Below, piece by piece: positions 26,301 through 37,057 of a stretch of DNA of 64,000 nucleotides. Location of the stretch: contig NC_089739.1 of assembly GCF_035083965.1 (NCBI RefSeq), positions 5,028,198 to 5,092,197 of the forward strand. Reading direction: 5' to 3'. The stretch's first letter is position 1. Each line of letters begins with the position of its first letter. This DNA comes from Branchiostoma lanceolatum. Taxonomy: Eukaryota > Chordata > Leptocardii > Amphioxiformes > Branchiostomatidae. The translations under genes were made by a program, and so were the position numbers. The notes below the pieces were generated by a model that worked only from the letters and a program-made list of their open reading frames with translations, had not been told where the DNA came from and did not search any database.

Positions 26301-29300
26301 AAGAAGAACACTGTACTACTAGTAGTAGTCATAATAGACAGGATTCTTAATGCTTGTGTCAATGGGAAAAATTATCTAAGGGACTAAACAAAAAGTGGTC
26401 ATAATATGGCCTAGTGCATGGTCCTTATAACATATACAGTCAAACCTGTATTAGCGGTCACCTTTGCATAGCGGCCACCTGCCCATAGTGGTCACTTTTT
26501 GTCGGTCCCTTGGATTTTTCCCATTGACATAAGCATTAAGAATTAGGCTATAGCGGCCACCTGTCCAACGCGGTCGCGGCCCGATGATTTTCAGTCCCGC
26601 GAGTACAGTAACACTGTCGGTAACGGTCACGGCGCGCCGGTAGAAGCCGCATCGCCACCGCACGCCGGGTTCAAAATCTTCATTTTTTCACGCAGTTATC
26701 AAATTTATGTGGACTCAACTGGATAGGATGATAATAAAGAAAACCAGAAAGTTTTATCTTTGTTAGAAAATCCATGGTTTGACGCGAAGTCAGTATAATT
26801 TTCTTCACATGGCTTGCGTTTGTACATCGTAGCAAAATTGACCATTTCTGTGCATTTCGACTGGACAAATATTACGGCAGCTTTTTGGAAAATACAACTC
26901 GCACATGTAGCTGATGCGGTAAGTTCGGGAAATGTTTGAATGCCGGCCCAATATCCGTTTTCCCCGGTGCTCAAAGTCAAAACGTGTTTCGCGCGATGTT
27001 CAAAATGGCGCTGATAGTCAGCAGCACAAAAGTCAACGGAAGACACCACTGTTTCGGAGGTATAATGCGCTAAATTTATTTTGCTGCAAAGTATCACTGA
27101 GGATAATTACTTTACCAAAAGCTTCAAAAGAAATATGAATAACATTAATATGATGTAAAATTTGGGCTATTGCAATTTTCTGAAAAGAAAAAAGCCATCA
27201 AAAGAGCGACTTTCTTTTGAGTACCTTATTAGCATAATGGTAGAAGCTGATAATGACAAGCGGGAAGCGAAACAACAACAGACTAAGGAAAACTATCGCC
27301 ACGATTTTATGTTTCAAAACAGTCGAAAACGAACAGTAAGTGGCAACTGAGCAACTTGTATTTTGTTCTTAACTAACTAGGTGGCATTTTGCTGCGAAGG
27401 ACTTTGTTTCATATGATTGAAACTCGTTGGTGACGCGTGTGCCTGCAGCGAAGCAGTCGCGAAGGATCAAGAGTAGAGTATGGCGATGCTGGTCTGTACA
27501 AACATGAAGCCCGAGCAAGCCGTGGATTTTGGAGTTGGCAGATACAATAATCCTTTTTTCAAGCCCATAATAGAAGTAAAAGAACAACAATCGACTTTCT
27601 AAAATGTGACTTACCTATGCAATGTTTACATGTGTACTGTACAGTGAATAAATGTATCTCAGTGGGTACTGAAAATATGTGTCACTCGTGGTCAATTAAT
27701 CAACATTTTCTCCATAGCGGCCACCTGTCCTTAGCGGCCAGTTTTGGCCAGTCCCTTGAGTGACCGCTATAGACAGGTTTGACTGTACATATATGTAGAA
27801 GTGGTTACTTGTACAGGTTTGACTGTATGAAGTATGATGACACCATAGATTGCCATAGCTTTTCTTGTCTAAAAATAACTGTATTTGAATCTAAAAAATG
27901 AAATTCCCCGGTACAATGAACCTGTAAATACTGTACATAGCGTCTGTCTTCTCTGTCACGACCAGTGGAAGATAAGCTCTTCAGTGAGCTAAACTGGATC
28001 AAGATTTTTAAGAAAAATTCTAACTAAAGGTACCACCAGAAAGCGGGCACATTGGCAAGGTGGTCCTTACAGTATTTAGAGGTGATCACTTGCAGTTGTA
28101 TAGGATTTACTGTACACATGTGATATAAAGATTCCACAGATTGCTAATATAACTTTTCTTTAATTTTTCTATAACTTTTTTGTCTAAACAGAACTAGAAA
28201 TATTCAAAAATTTGAATAAGAACACTGACCAATCACTACAGCCTCCTCAGCTCCACGGTGTATGACCTTGTCCAATCCCGTCACAGCGCGGATCGCGGCT
28301 TGAACCAATGACGTTGCTCCGTTGGACACTTTCACGTCTGGACGCGCGACAAGTTTGCAGATTTTGGGTAACGTGATGGTGTCCAAAAGTGCCATTGTCT
28401 GGAACAAAAAGGAATTTATGTTGATTTTGTAAACTGATCCAAATCCTGACCTCTAGAAAATAGTTTACAGAGACATTGCAAACAAACTGTATTACATCCT
28501 AATATCTTTCTTTCTGCCCTGACATTCACTAACGATGTATGTATATAAGTGAAAGTAGTGATTGCAATCGCCGATTCTGCCTTTAGATATCTGAATCACT
28601 GGTTGTTGTTAAATTCTGACTGTCTTTTAAGGGGAACATGTTTAGATTTAAAGACTCCAATCAGGAGCTCTATCAACGATATCATACTATTAGTATGATA
28701 TCATGATATGATTCATAGTGAGTGTGATTCTGCCAGATTTCAATCTCTACCGACAAGTTTTATCATATTCAATACCTCTATTTTGAACTATGTTTAATAG
28801 TTGTTGCCATATATTGTACCGTGTACATATGTCATGCAATAAAGTTCTTCTTCTATGATCCACTCCCCAGACTTACCCTAGACCTGTGTCCGTAACATAA
28901 GTTGGTGAGGGCCATCAGTGCGTTCAAGAGGATCTCTTCATCCTGGTGATCCAGAAGAAGATCCAGACCCTGGATCCCACCCTCTCGGAAGATCAGCTGA
29001 GCGCCCGCCTCCTCGCGAGACAAAACGATCAGGTTGCTCACAGCCTGGAGGGAGGGGGAATGAAAACAAGTTTTATTCAAAACTTATTGTCCTGCTTGAT
29101 TTATAAAATGAATCTATATAGCAAGGGTATAACAATAATTCTCTTACCTTTCTCTTGTTTTCCAAGGACTCCTCCTTACCAAAGGCGATCTTTAACATCT
29201 GATCTACCTTGTTGGTGGTGGTGTGTTTTTCATTGCTCTGGGGGTCAAGAAATAGAACAAAGTTAGAATAAAATGAAGTTGATAAAATTTTCACCTACGT

Positions 29301-31869
29301 GAAGCTAGTAAAGCTTAGACCCTCTCTGAGAAAGAGGGACAGGTCCTGCAGACAGCCGTGGCTAAAATTTTTGCAGAATTTCGTCCTCACCAGTTTCATG
29401 ACCCTGTCCTTGAGGCGCACCAGCATGGCGCGCACCTGGGCGTCCTTCGGCTCCATCTGCAGCAGCTGCATGGCGTCCTTGTACGCCGTGGTCAGGTGCT
29501 GCGGGTTCTCTTCAGACAGGTGCTCCAGGGCCTGGCACTTACGGAACAGAGCCTTCGCATCGTTGCCTGAGATGTCCAGCGCTGGAATGGTAGGAATGTG
29601 TGAGAATTTCAAGCACAAATTTCAAACACTACGAAAACCTTCTTTCTTCTTCTAATACAAAATCAAGTCCCAGCAAAAGTAAAGGAATCATTGAATACAT
29701 GAAAAGAATAGTTGCCTGAAATGTCCTGCTCTGGAATGCTAGGAATGTGAAAGAATTAAAAATATGGAAAACAACTTTGAATAAGGGAAGCGGGGAAAAA
29801 GGGAATTTATCATAAAGACAGCTTACCTTTTGAAGCATCTGCAGCTGCTTTTTGGTACTCCTCCTGTATAGACATAGACAAAACAATTGCTTTCAGTTCA
29901 TTAATACATGTTTATGACAAATGATAACAAAACATAGAGTACTTTCTTTGATACCTTGATCTAACTGAGTCTATCTTTGCCTTTTCTTTTCTTATATTAT
30001 TATTTTCTGTTAGAGGACATATTTGAAAAGAAAGGATATTAAAACTCCTTACCAGTTTAAGATGACATGCTACCCTGTTCTTGTACTAGTAGAACACAGC
30101 TATCTTTTTTTCTCTTAGTGTAGGGTATCCCTAAGACAACTTGACTCCTTGCTAGCTAATAGCCTGCCCTTAGTCTTAGCTTTGTCTTCTTTCTCAGACA
30201 CCCCCTTCTACTAGAGTAAGTACTTGGTAATATTCTTGTTTGTTTGCAATATATTTGAAAAGAAAGGTTGTCCAGACTCCTTACCAGTTTGATATGACAT
30301 GCTGCCCTGTTCTTGTAGAACACTGTTTTTTCTTAGTGTAGGGCGTCAATAAGAGGACTTGATACCTCGCTAGCTACTAGTGATAGCTTGCTCTTTAAGC
30401 TTTGTCTTCTTTCTCAGCCAACCCCTTCTACATTGTAATTGGTGTTCTTGTTTCTTTGCCAAATATTTGAAAAGAAAGGACGTCAACACTCCTTACCAGT
30501 TTAAGATGACATGCTGCCCTGTTCTTGTAGAATACTGCCTTGCCCTTGTCTCCCTTCTCAGACAACTTGAGTGCCTGTGTGTAACAGCTGATAGCCTCTT
30601 CATACTCTCCTGCTTTAAAGTGTTGGTTTCCCTGCTCCTTACTGAGCTCTGCTTCTGTCTGTAAACATAAACATAAACAAAAACATAAATAAGAATAGTA
30701 AAACATAAACACATGTAATAAACATTAGCATAAACAGCAAATGGCCTCCTCATAGTCCACCATGCTAAAGTTTTTGTCTGTTCATCACTTTGATGGCTCA
30801 GATTTTTGTAGAGAATACCAGGGTAGTTATTTTGAACAAGTTCTTAAAATCTAAGTTGTAAATGCCTTTGCCGGGATTTTATTTTTAAGTAAGGAGAAAA
30901 TAGAGTGTTTGCAGTGGTGTTTTAATTCACAGTTTAATTTTACTAGGCAGAACAGACAGACAGAACAAGTATTTTCATGGTGGTTTTAATTTTGTAGTAA
31001 AAAGTGCAGACATTAAACGACAGCAAACATGTCGAAATTTATATAGTATTTCAAACTTAATTATGACAACAGCCTAGGTCCTCATCAAAGACAATGGGCC
31101 GGTGATTAACAACTACCTTCTGCAGTGTAAAATTAGATTTAGATGAATTATGAATGGCAAGCCAGCTGACACAAAATTATGATGCACACCTGTCACCATC
31201 TATCATATGTAGTGAGGCAGTCTGCTCTCTTGTCTTCTACCCTATCTCCAAGCAGATATGTGGAAGGGATAAACCTCTCTTCTTACGTTCTCTGATTTTA
31301 CACGTTTTTCTGACAACCGACCCCCTCCAAAAAGAAAGTGAATAGTTAGTCTAATAGGGAATATTTTCTTCCCATATCTGCTTGGAGATTTATAAGTCTC
31401 TCCGAACCAAAAATAGCCTCGCGCCGGCCGCCCTGGTATGCACGGAATGTGTCACCACTGCGCATGGAGCCTCGGTTCTACGGACCATGTGCAGCTGTCT
31501 AACGGTCCCTAGAACGTTCTAGTAGCTTCTCGAACAATCTTAGATCATTTTAGCGACATTTCTAACCCTTAGAAACACTCAGAACGCTTGAAATCGGACG
31601 TACACTCAAGTTCTACTCGACACACGTATCAAAACATTTCGGTTCATCGTTTTGTTGACCATGTTTGGTTATAAACGCGCTGAAAACTTCGCGCTGCGTC
31701 CCCCTTGTCGTGTGACGTTTTTCTCAAGTTCAAAATCAGATCGTTGAGATTCTTGTCTTCTCCTAATGCGGGAAGAAGTTTTTCAGCTACTTTGATGGTT
31801 TAGGACACGAAATAATTCGTAAAATTGTGAAAAATGGTTGTTTTTACTCACCATCCCTGCTTCCGTCAT
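17304..31869 (-). CDS. unc45: UNC-45 myosin co-chaperone (TPR + UCS)
   Basis: Exons, in order: 31869-31852, 30658-30497, 29863-29827, 29581-29391, 29237-29148, 29044-28877, 28398-28230, 26123-25911, 25302-25128, 24499-24421, 23890-23798, 23130-22990, 22545-22451, 21863-21725, 21505-21359, 20853-20671, 20045-19932, 19428-19313, 18976-18859, 18416-18264, 17990-17871 and 17507-17304. All 22 phases join, giving 974 aa (vertebrate and worm proteins are about 930-960). Residues about 7-110 are TPR repeats ([32 protein letters not shown]), which bind the Hsp90 tail. The rest is armadillo-like, ending in the UCS domain that folds myosin heads ([12 protein letters not shown]-like segment in exon 14; [20 protein letters not shown] in exon 17). 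The start MTEAGM is an 18-nt first exon. Introns carry SINEs, MITEs and partial exon copies. Confidence 0.97.
17560..17767. mobile_element. 208-bp pogo-like MITE in the last unc45 intron
   Basis: It runs from CAATCAAACCTG to the inverted end TTTTGACTG and is flanked by TA on both sides (17558-17559, 17768-17769). Subterminal motifs (CCACCTG, GTGGTCACTTTTT) match the larger element at 26437-27785, of which it looks like a short derivative. Confidence 0.8.
18427..18450. repeat. (AAAC)n microsatellite
   Basis: About six tetranucleotide units lie in an unc45 intron, immediately upstream (in gene sense) of the acceptor of exon 18416-18264. Confidence 0.85.
18655..18800. repeat. Dispersed intronic repeat, copy 1
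   Basis: The segment around GTACAATGAACC, TCTGTCTTCTCTGTCAC and CCAGTGGAAGA is repeated at 27895-28000 in the same orientation. Both lie in unc45 introns. Confidence 0.65.
20881..21028. repeat. AT-rich palindromic tandem repeat
   Basis: Alternating units of TTTATCATAAATCATGATATAAA type are each near-palindromic and repeat about six times, with an inversion near 20975. The array sits in the unc45 intron between exons 21505-21359 and 20853-20671. Confidence 0.8.
23290..23425 (-). mobile_element. tRNA-derived SINE fragment
   Basis: On the minus strand the sequence reads GGTGGTCTTGTGGCTAGGGC (A-box-like) and, 35-40 bp on, GTGTTCGAATCCCT (B-box). It lies in the unc45 intron between exons 11 and 12. 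Confidence 0.65.
23600..23760 (-). mobile_element. tRNA-derived SINE fragment
   Basis: On the minus strand the head reads GGGGTGTCCATGTGGTGTAG then GGGGTTCAAGCCCC, matching tRNA A- and B-boxes but with an over-long spacer. It lies in the same intron as the preceding SINE. Confidence 0.65.
26437..27785. mobile_element. 1.35-kb non-autonomous pogo/Tigger-like DNA transposon
   Basis: The ends are CAGTCAAACCTGTATTAGCG and its inverted counterpart at 27760-27785 (CAGTCAAACCTGTCTATAGC on the minus strand). Both are flanked by TA (26435-26436, 27786-27787), as for Tc1/mariner-superfamily elements. Repeated TAGCGGCCACCTG modules lie inside each end. The interior has short open frames but no recognisable transposase or DDE motif. 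It sits in the unc45 intron between exons 28398-28230 and 26123-25911. A related short copy (CAGTCAAAACTACCC) abuts it at 26284-26436. Confidence 0.82.
27895..28000. repeat. Dispersed intronic repeat, copy 2
   Basis: This is the partner of the copy at 18655-18800; shared blocks are GTACAATGAACC, TCTGTCTTCTCTGTCAC and CTCTTCAGTGA. Confidence 0.65.
30008..30345 (-). repeat. Two decayed partial copies of unc45 exon 2 in intron 2
   Basis: The last part of the TPR exon (30658-30497) and its flanking intron recur twice downstream, with splice-donor positions at 30285 and 30053 (spacing 212 and 232 bp). Translations are [11 protein letters not shown] and [11 protein letters not shown] against the real [11 protein letters not shown], and both keep the GTAAGG donor. 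Confidence 0.88.
31243..31390. repeat. MITE of the TCTCCAAGCAGAT family
   Basis: Inverted ends TATCTCCAAGCAGATATG and CATATCTGCTTGGAGAT enclose about 110 bp. The family is the same as at 7197-7328 and 56991-57147. It lies in unc45 intron 1; no target-site duplication was recognised. Confidence 0.8.
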
Positions 31870-32152
31870 GTTTGCTGTCTGCTAGGCACGACTTCCTGCC
31901 AACCTCTAACCTTTATCTTTTAACCTTTCCAAGGCGGAGGTTTGATTTTCTTACCTTTCCTGTGATTGGTCAGAATATATAGCTTCACAGTAAACGACCC
32001 AATCATAGGAGCTATAACAAACTTATTAATGTAATCAATCTAATTGGCTGGCTTTCGACCAATCAACGCAGAGAGAAGGTTCAGGAAACTAGCAGAAGAT
32101 TCGTTTCCTCGGATTCAAGCCTATTTTGGGAAACACTTCTGGAGATGAAGTG
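31870..32152. promoter_or_regulatory. Likely bidirectional promoter of unc45 and CZIB
   Basis: The unc45 ATG on the minus strand is at 31869. A probable 5' non-coding exon of CZIB ends at 32152 with the donor GTAAGC. The interval contains an ATTGG box at 31965 and further ATTGG/CCAAT motifs near 32000-32060, and no TATA box was identified. Shared promoter use is inferred from spacing and orientation. Confidence 0.5.
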
Positions 32153-32756
32153 GTAAGCCACGTTGTATTTTCTGTTTACATGCATTTATGAAAATAATCC
32201 AGCTTTTCACTGTAATAGCTGCTGATTTTAGGGATGGTCTAACTTAACACGATAAGTTAATACATTTAGTTAGATACCTATGGCATGTAATTGACATGTT
32301 TCCTTGACCCACAGGTAACTGTTACTAAGTGTTAGCTCAAAATATAACATTCAAATTGAATATTATATCTTAGCTAGATGCATTAAGAGCCCATTGGGCT
32401 CATACTGAAGTACTCAAATTTATTAGATATGTATAAAAAGATAGAACAAAGGACAGTCGTTTTGATGAAATGTCTTTTAAAGCTACTAGAGGTTTCTGTT
32501 CTATCAATGATGTTCTATGAAAGAAAAACAATTTTGAATCTTTGCATCTATCTCATCTCATGCCTCCGTAACCTCTTTTTGAGTCTTTATTCAAAGTACA
32601 AGCTTTGAGTCCCATCTAAGAGCAGGGGAATCTCTCAACATATGCAATGTGGATTGAAAATGAACTAATGAAGAAAGATTGATTGCAACTGTAGGATGTT
32701 ACGGATGTAGATGTACTTGAACCCAGATGATGACCATGAGCCCCCACTTGATGACT

Positions 32757-32906
32757 TCTGCAGTTTGTGTTAATTCTGCTATGTGGCATGTAATGTTTTC
32801 TGTATACAGATTGTTTCAAATTGTGTAAAAAGGGTCCACCATAGTGAAAATTGCTCTCCAATTGAAGGTTGTGCTGGTGAATATTGCCAACGTTCATGGG
32901 GTAATA
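32757..32906 (+). pseudogene. Decayed tandem duplicate of CZIB first coding exon
   Basis: A 150-bp unit copies the acceptor region and start of the real exon exactly 150 bp upstream. The start codon is ATA at 32841 (real ATG at 32991), and the acceptor CAG has become CAA. Similarity continues through the segment coding for VKIALQLK. Confidence 0.88.
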
Positions 32907-32990
32907 TCTGCAGTTTGTGTGAATTCTGCTAGATGGTGTATTTTACTCCTATCCATACTATTGTTTCAGATTGTCTAAAGAGGGACCACA

Positions 32991-34010
32991 ATGGTGAAAA
33001 TCGCTCTCCAGTTGAAGGCAGTTCTGGAGAACATCACCAACCTCCGTCCCGAGGGTGAAGACTTCCGCTGGTACCTGAAGCTCAAGTGTTTGAGTTGCGG
33101 AGAGGTCAGCGAGAAGTGGCAATATGTCACCCTGCAGGTAGAGATCGGTGTTCTGTCTTTTTAGCTAGCTTGGGTACCGTCCTTTGTAGTAACCGATGGC
33201 TAAATCTTTTTGTGGTTAGCGAGCGAAAAGACTATGCCAGCGGTTACTACGGAGGATGGTACCCAGGCTAGACTGTTGCAAGGCTTCCCTTGCTTGCAGT
33301 CTTATAAATCATAATATAGCCCATACAACAGAGCTGACTCATCAATTGATGAACGAAATGGCACTGGTTTGACCGTTTGACCAGATATCATGCATGGGGA
33401 ATGGGGATCAATCACAAACATGTACATTGACGTTATGGCTAGTGTAAGGGTTTGCAGATGACCAACTCGATCTGGAATTTTAAGTAGGCATACAATATTT
33501 TCCTCTGTTTCCAGTGCTAATTGTATACATATTCATCTTTGTGGTAGGAATAGCAAGTTTTTAACCTTGTCTTCATGCAGGTAGCTGAAGTCACATGCAG
33601 ACATCCTATCAAACTAGAGTACCTGAATTTCAAGTCATTCTGTATGGCTGAATCTCAACCAATCGTTTTTCTAGGAATCTACGCCACTGAAAGGAGGGCG
33701 CGGCCACGCCAACTTGGTCTCCAAATGTAAACTGTGCGGCCGCGAGAACAATCTCGACATCCTGCAGGACAGCATCCAACCGTACTGCGCCGAGAACACC
33801 GAGGAGTTCCGCACCGCGGTCGTGTTTGAGTGTCGCGGGGTGGAACCCGTGGATTTCTCGCCCAGGGTGGGGTTCGTGGCGGAGGGCGCGAATTCCGGGA
33901 TGAAGTTCGATGAGGTTGAGCTAACGGAGGGCGAGTGGATGGACTACGATGAGAACGCGCAAGAACCCGTGGGAATCACGGAACTGGAGCATCGCTTTGT
34001 GAAAGCGTGA
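32991..34010 (+). CDS. CZIB: CXXC-motif zinc-binding protein CZIB (C1orf123/UPF0587)
   Basis: Coding exons are 32991-33137 and 33675-34010, giving 160 aa, the same length as the vertebrate protein. The two zinc-binding knuckles are CLSC (C33, C36) and CKLC (C67, C70). The N-terminus MVKIALQLKAVLENITNLRP and the acidic C-terminal half (GVEPVDFSPR, EGEWMDYDENAQEP) are typical of the family. The protein is a small soluble zinc-binding factor conserved across eukaryotes; its cellular role is poorly defined. The ATG is 21 nt inside the exon, and the 5' UTR is spliced (probable donor at 32153). A MITE lies 28 bp after the first coding-exon donor. A likely polyadenylation signal is AATAAA at 34601, downstream of a SINE. 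Confidence 0.96.
33166..33270. repeat. 105-bp hairpin MITE of the TAGCYTGGGTRCC family
   Basis: Inverted ends TAGCTTGGGTACC and GGTACCCAGGCTA extend into longer arms (GTAGTAACCG and CGGTTACTAC). It is related to the element at 61477-61569 and lies at the start of the CZIB coding intron. Confidence 0.85.
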
Positions 34011-34120
34011 AAGTAGCTACATCAGCTATGCTGCAAAACTGACTGCCCATAAGACCAAGAAAATGCTGATATTTTGTAGATACAGCAATTGTAATTATGA
34101 CTCTGTTCCACTGAGCTGAA

Positions 34121-34143
34121 ATATATCTCTCTCTCTCTCTCTA
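34121..34143. repeat. (CT)n microsatellite
   Basis: A short CT run lies in the CZIB 3' UTR. Confidence 0.85.
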
Positions 34144-34159
34144 TCCAATTTAACGTCTT

Positions 34160-34455
34160 TTGTTCCCCATCATCTGGGGGTTAGACGTGCTTGCACATTG
34201 ATGGGGAAGCCCCAGAACTCCTCATCAAGTGCAAGTCCTTTTTGTAGCAAGAGTTTTTACGGCTGGATGCCCTTCCTAACGCCAACCCAAACCCTATTGC
34301 TGGGCTTAGGACATGGGAAATGTGTGTTAAGTGCCTTTCCCAAGGGCATAACGTCTGGGTGCATGTCCGGACATGTCTGGGTACTCCACTGGGGATTGAA
34401 CCTGGGTCTTATTGGTTCATAGCCGGATGCTCTGCCACTGTGCTACACAGACGCC
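34160..34455 (-). mobile_element. tRNA-derived SINE in CZIB 3' region
   Basis: On the minus strand the head reads GGCGTCTGTGTAGCACAGTG (A-box) followed about 40 bp later by CAGGTTCAATCCCC (B-box); a SINE-like body follows to about 34160. It probably forms part of the CZIB 3' UTR. Confidence 0.75.
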
Positions 34456-34828
34456 ACAGCCAATATGATTCTTATTATTTTTCACTCCTTTTACATTTTG
34501 TTGTTTGCTCAGAAAAAATTATTCCAAGCTTCTGACAAATTTGCCAGGTGATTGTGCACATCTAAATAAGACATAAAATGTCTTGTATAGAAAGTACATT
34601 AATAAAAAAAGATGTCCTGTTATTATACAATTTATGTCAATCGAATTGTTGAATGTTATTCAATTTTCAAACCTTTTTGCTTTGTCTTCTTCTTATGTCA
34701 AACTGCTTATTTTTGTTGTACAAGTCACAAGACCATGATTATAATGATAGAATAAGGAGTTCAAAATGAGACCATATATTTCCCACTCTTTTCTAGGGAA
34801 GAATTAAATTCTATATATGCCAAACATT

Positions 34829-35016
34829 GTTACTCAAGCAACTGGATAAAATTTTGAAACGGTCAGACGTTTCAGACAGCATCCGCGCTATCTTTCGTCA
34901 GTGACTAAAGAAGGATCTGGTAGAACTAGGTTTTATAGCAAAACTCTGAATAGATATGTTAATGAAGTGAAGACAATTTCAGATGGTTCGATAGAAAGTC
35001 CAGTTGCTTGAGTAAC
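34829..35016. repeat. 188-bp MITE with TTACTCAAGCAACTGGA termini
   Basis: Perfect 18-bp inverted ends GTTACTCAAGCAACTGGA and its complement enclose a region with the motif CAGACGTTTCAGACAGCATC. The same terminus occurs alone at 62692-62717, showing a family. Confidence 0.82.
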
Positions 35017-37057
35017 TATTCTTGGCGTATCTTATTACCTGGATATCTAACCTTCATCAACGTAAATTCTACTTAGTTAATATAATGCAAGACAGAAGCA
35101 TTAATAAGACAACAAAATCTGTTTTAATGACAAATAAGTAGAGTCGATTATTGCATCAGTTTGTACATCATGTTCTATAGATAAAAATAAGAACTATTGC
35201 ACCCTGTTTGTCTTTGAGAAATTCCTTTAAATGTTCTAAAACATTAATCCTTTTACAAACTTTCCCCTACTTTTTACTGTCTTATTATATGTTCCTTTAG
35301 AGCTTCTTCAACTTGCAACATGTTCAAGTCTTAAAACTTGAGGAAAACTGAGTCTTAACTAGAAAGAGACTTAAGTATACAAGGACACTCCTCTGACAAT
35401 TTCACCATCATCATATAAACACCGCCACTTTTATCAAAACATAAACGTACCATTTCAATACTTGAACAATATTTTATAAGCACATTTTGTAATATCACAA
35501 TAAGTGTCTTTGCAAATTTTGACAGTATTTTCAGTTTCTTTCGAATGGCAAAGAGAGTAAGGGAGGTACATGTCAGTCAAATTTACAGTCAAAGGGGTAA
35601 CTCTACAGTGTCGAGTTATGTTTGTTTTTCATTTCCATACTTTTCACATGTAGCTTTCAAGTGAAATCTGTACACGTCTTTTTCCAGCAAAATTTGGCAG
35701 AAAATTATGGTCCACTAAACTAGTCTCTTTAAAAACGAAACCAATCACTTACAAATAACACTGTCAATCAAAAACTTGTACGAGTTAACATCACCCATAT
35801 ATAACTCCAAACATTCTCATACAACAGTTCCAAGTTGTTCTTGATACTGTGTCATTTGGACAATGTCATTTGAAAGAAAGTTTGGTCAATAATGTTTCCC
35901 AGAGCACTGGATATGTGAGACTGTATCATTGCCATACCGTCTACCACGGCACTAAAATGGCATACGTTGTATAGTGTACTATGTATTGTTGATATGAAAA
36001 TCGCATCTACGGTACCCTGCACGACAATTCTACACACATGGCCAGTGCTCTGTGACACTTTCTTGACCAACTTCCTCCCTGTTTGTTCCCACAAACAGTT
36101 GACTGTCTCCAGGTGTACCATACCAGTTGTGTACAGTAGGTACAAGCTGTGTAAGACTGGACTGTACGGTTTGATCCACTCACACCAAAATGGACCCCTA
36201 GTCTTTTCAATAAATATGGTGGGTTCTTTAACATGCTTGCGGTGTGGCTCTCCTCAAACACTGGACCTCCGGCTTTACGTCACATCCAAGAGGACATCCC
36301 TAACCGGATTTGAAGCTAGGTAATTCATTTTCACAATTCAAGTGAGGAAATAGGTATCAAGTTCCTTTCCAAAGGGCACAACTCTAGCCTGCTAGGGATC
36401 TGAACCCAGGAGCGTTTAGTTCTAAGCCAACAACCCAAATCAGAAGAACATCTGCATGATTATGACCTTGTCCAAACCCCACCCTTGGTACTGTATTGAA
36501 AACATGACTCTGAACCTTGCCATGGGTGAAAGGAGTTAGATGGGGAGTAACAAATGACACAAAACAGGACTTTGGCACTTCATCTAAACTAAGTGGGCAA
36601 TATAACACTGATCGGTGTATGATTAAAACATCTGTAATTCTCAATCACAGTTGAACTGTATAATTGCCAACACAAAAAAATTTTACCCAAATTTTCAATA
36701 AGTCTTGGTCAAGGAATGAGCAATTCAGTGCTTCTGTGATGTCATGTTATGCAGATAGAACATGTGACACGGTGAGCAGTGGATCATAGAAGTTGCAAAA
36801 AGTCTATGGCGCCCCCCTTCATGGTTGTAAAGCCCTCATGTAAATGGATTCTTTTAACCTGTTTTATTCCTCTTGCAAAGAAAGTCTGGTTATGTGTCCA
36901 AGATTTTTACTATCATTAATTTTGCATAACGTGAGGTCACAGAAGCAGTGAATTGCTCATTCTTTGTCAAATGTTTTGTGTTGGCAATTAGAGTTCAACT
37001 TTGATTTCAGAATGTCTTCAATCTACCAACACAGATGATCTTTCAAGTGCCCATCTG
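35017..37057. other. Intergenic / 3' UTR region with repeat fragments
   Basis: No gene was recognised. It contains a repeat block at about 36130-36300 (GTAAGACTGGACTGTACGGT, GTGTGGCTCTCCTCAAACAC) that recurs at 19080-19210 and, inverted, near 42690-42810. A SINE-like fragment at about 36340-36460 reads CAGGAGCG and CTAGGGATCTGAACCCAGG. Part of it is probably the 3' UTR of the hydrolase-fold gene. Confidence 0.55.

Noticed and set aside
26705-27097. 130-codon minus-strand frame inside the pogo-like element
   Set aside because: No helix-turn-helix or DDE motifs of a transposase are visible, so I treat the element as non-autonomous.
34380-34455. Possible genuine tRNA gene on the minus strand
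   Set aside because: A- and B-box-like motifs are present but the spacing and arms do not fold as a tRNA and a SINE body follows.
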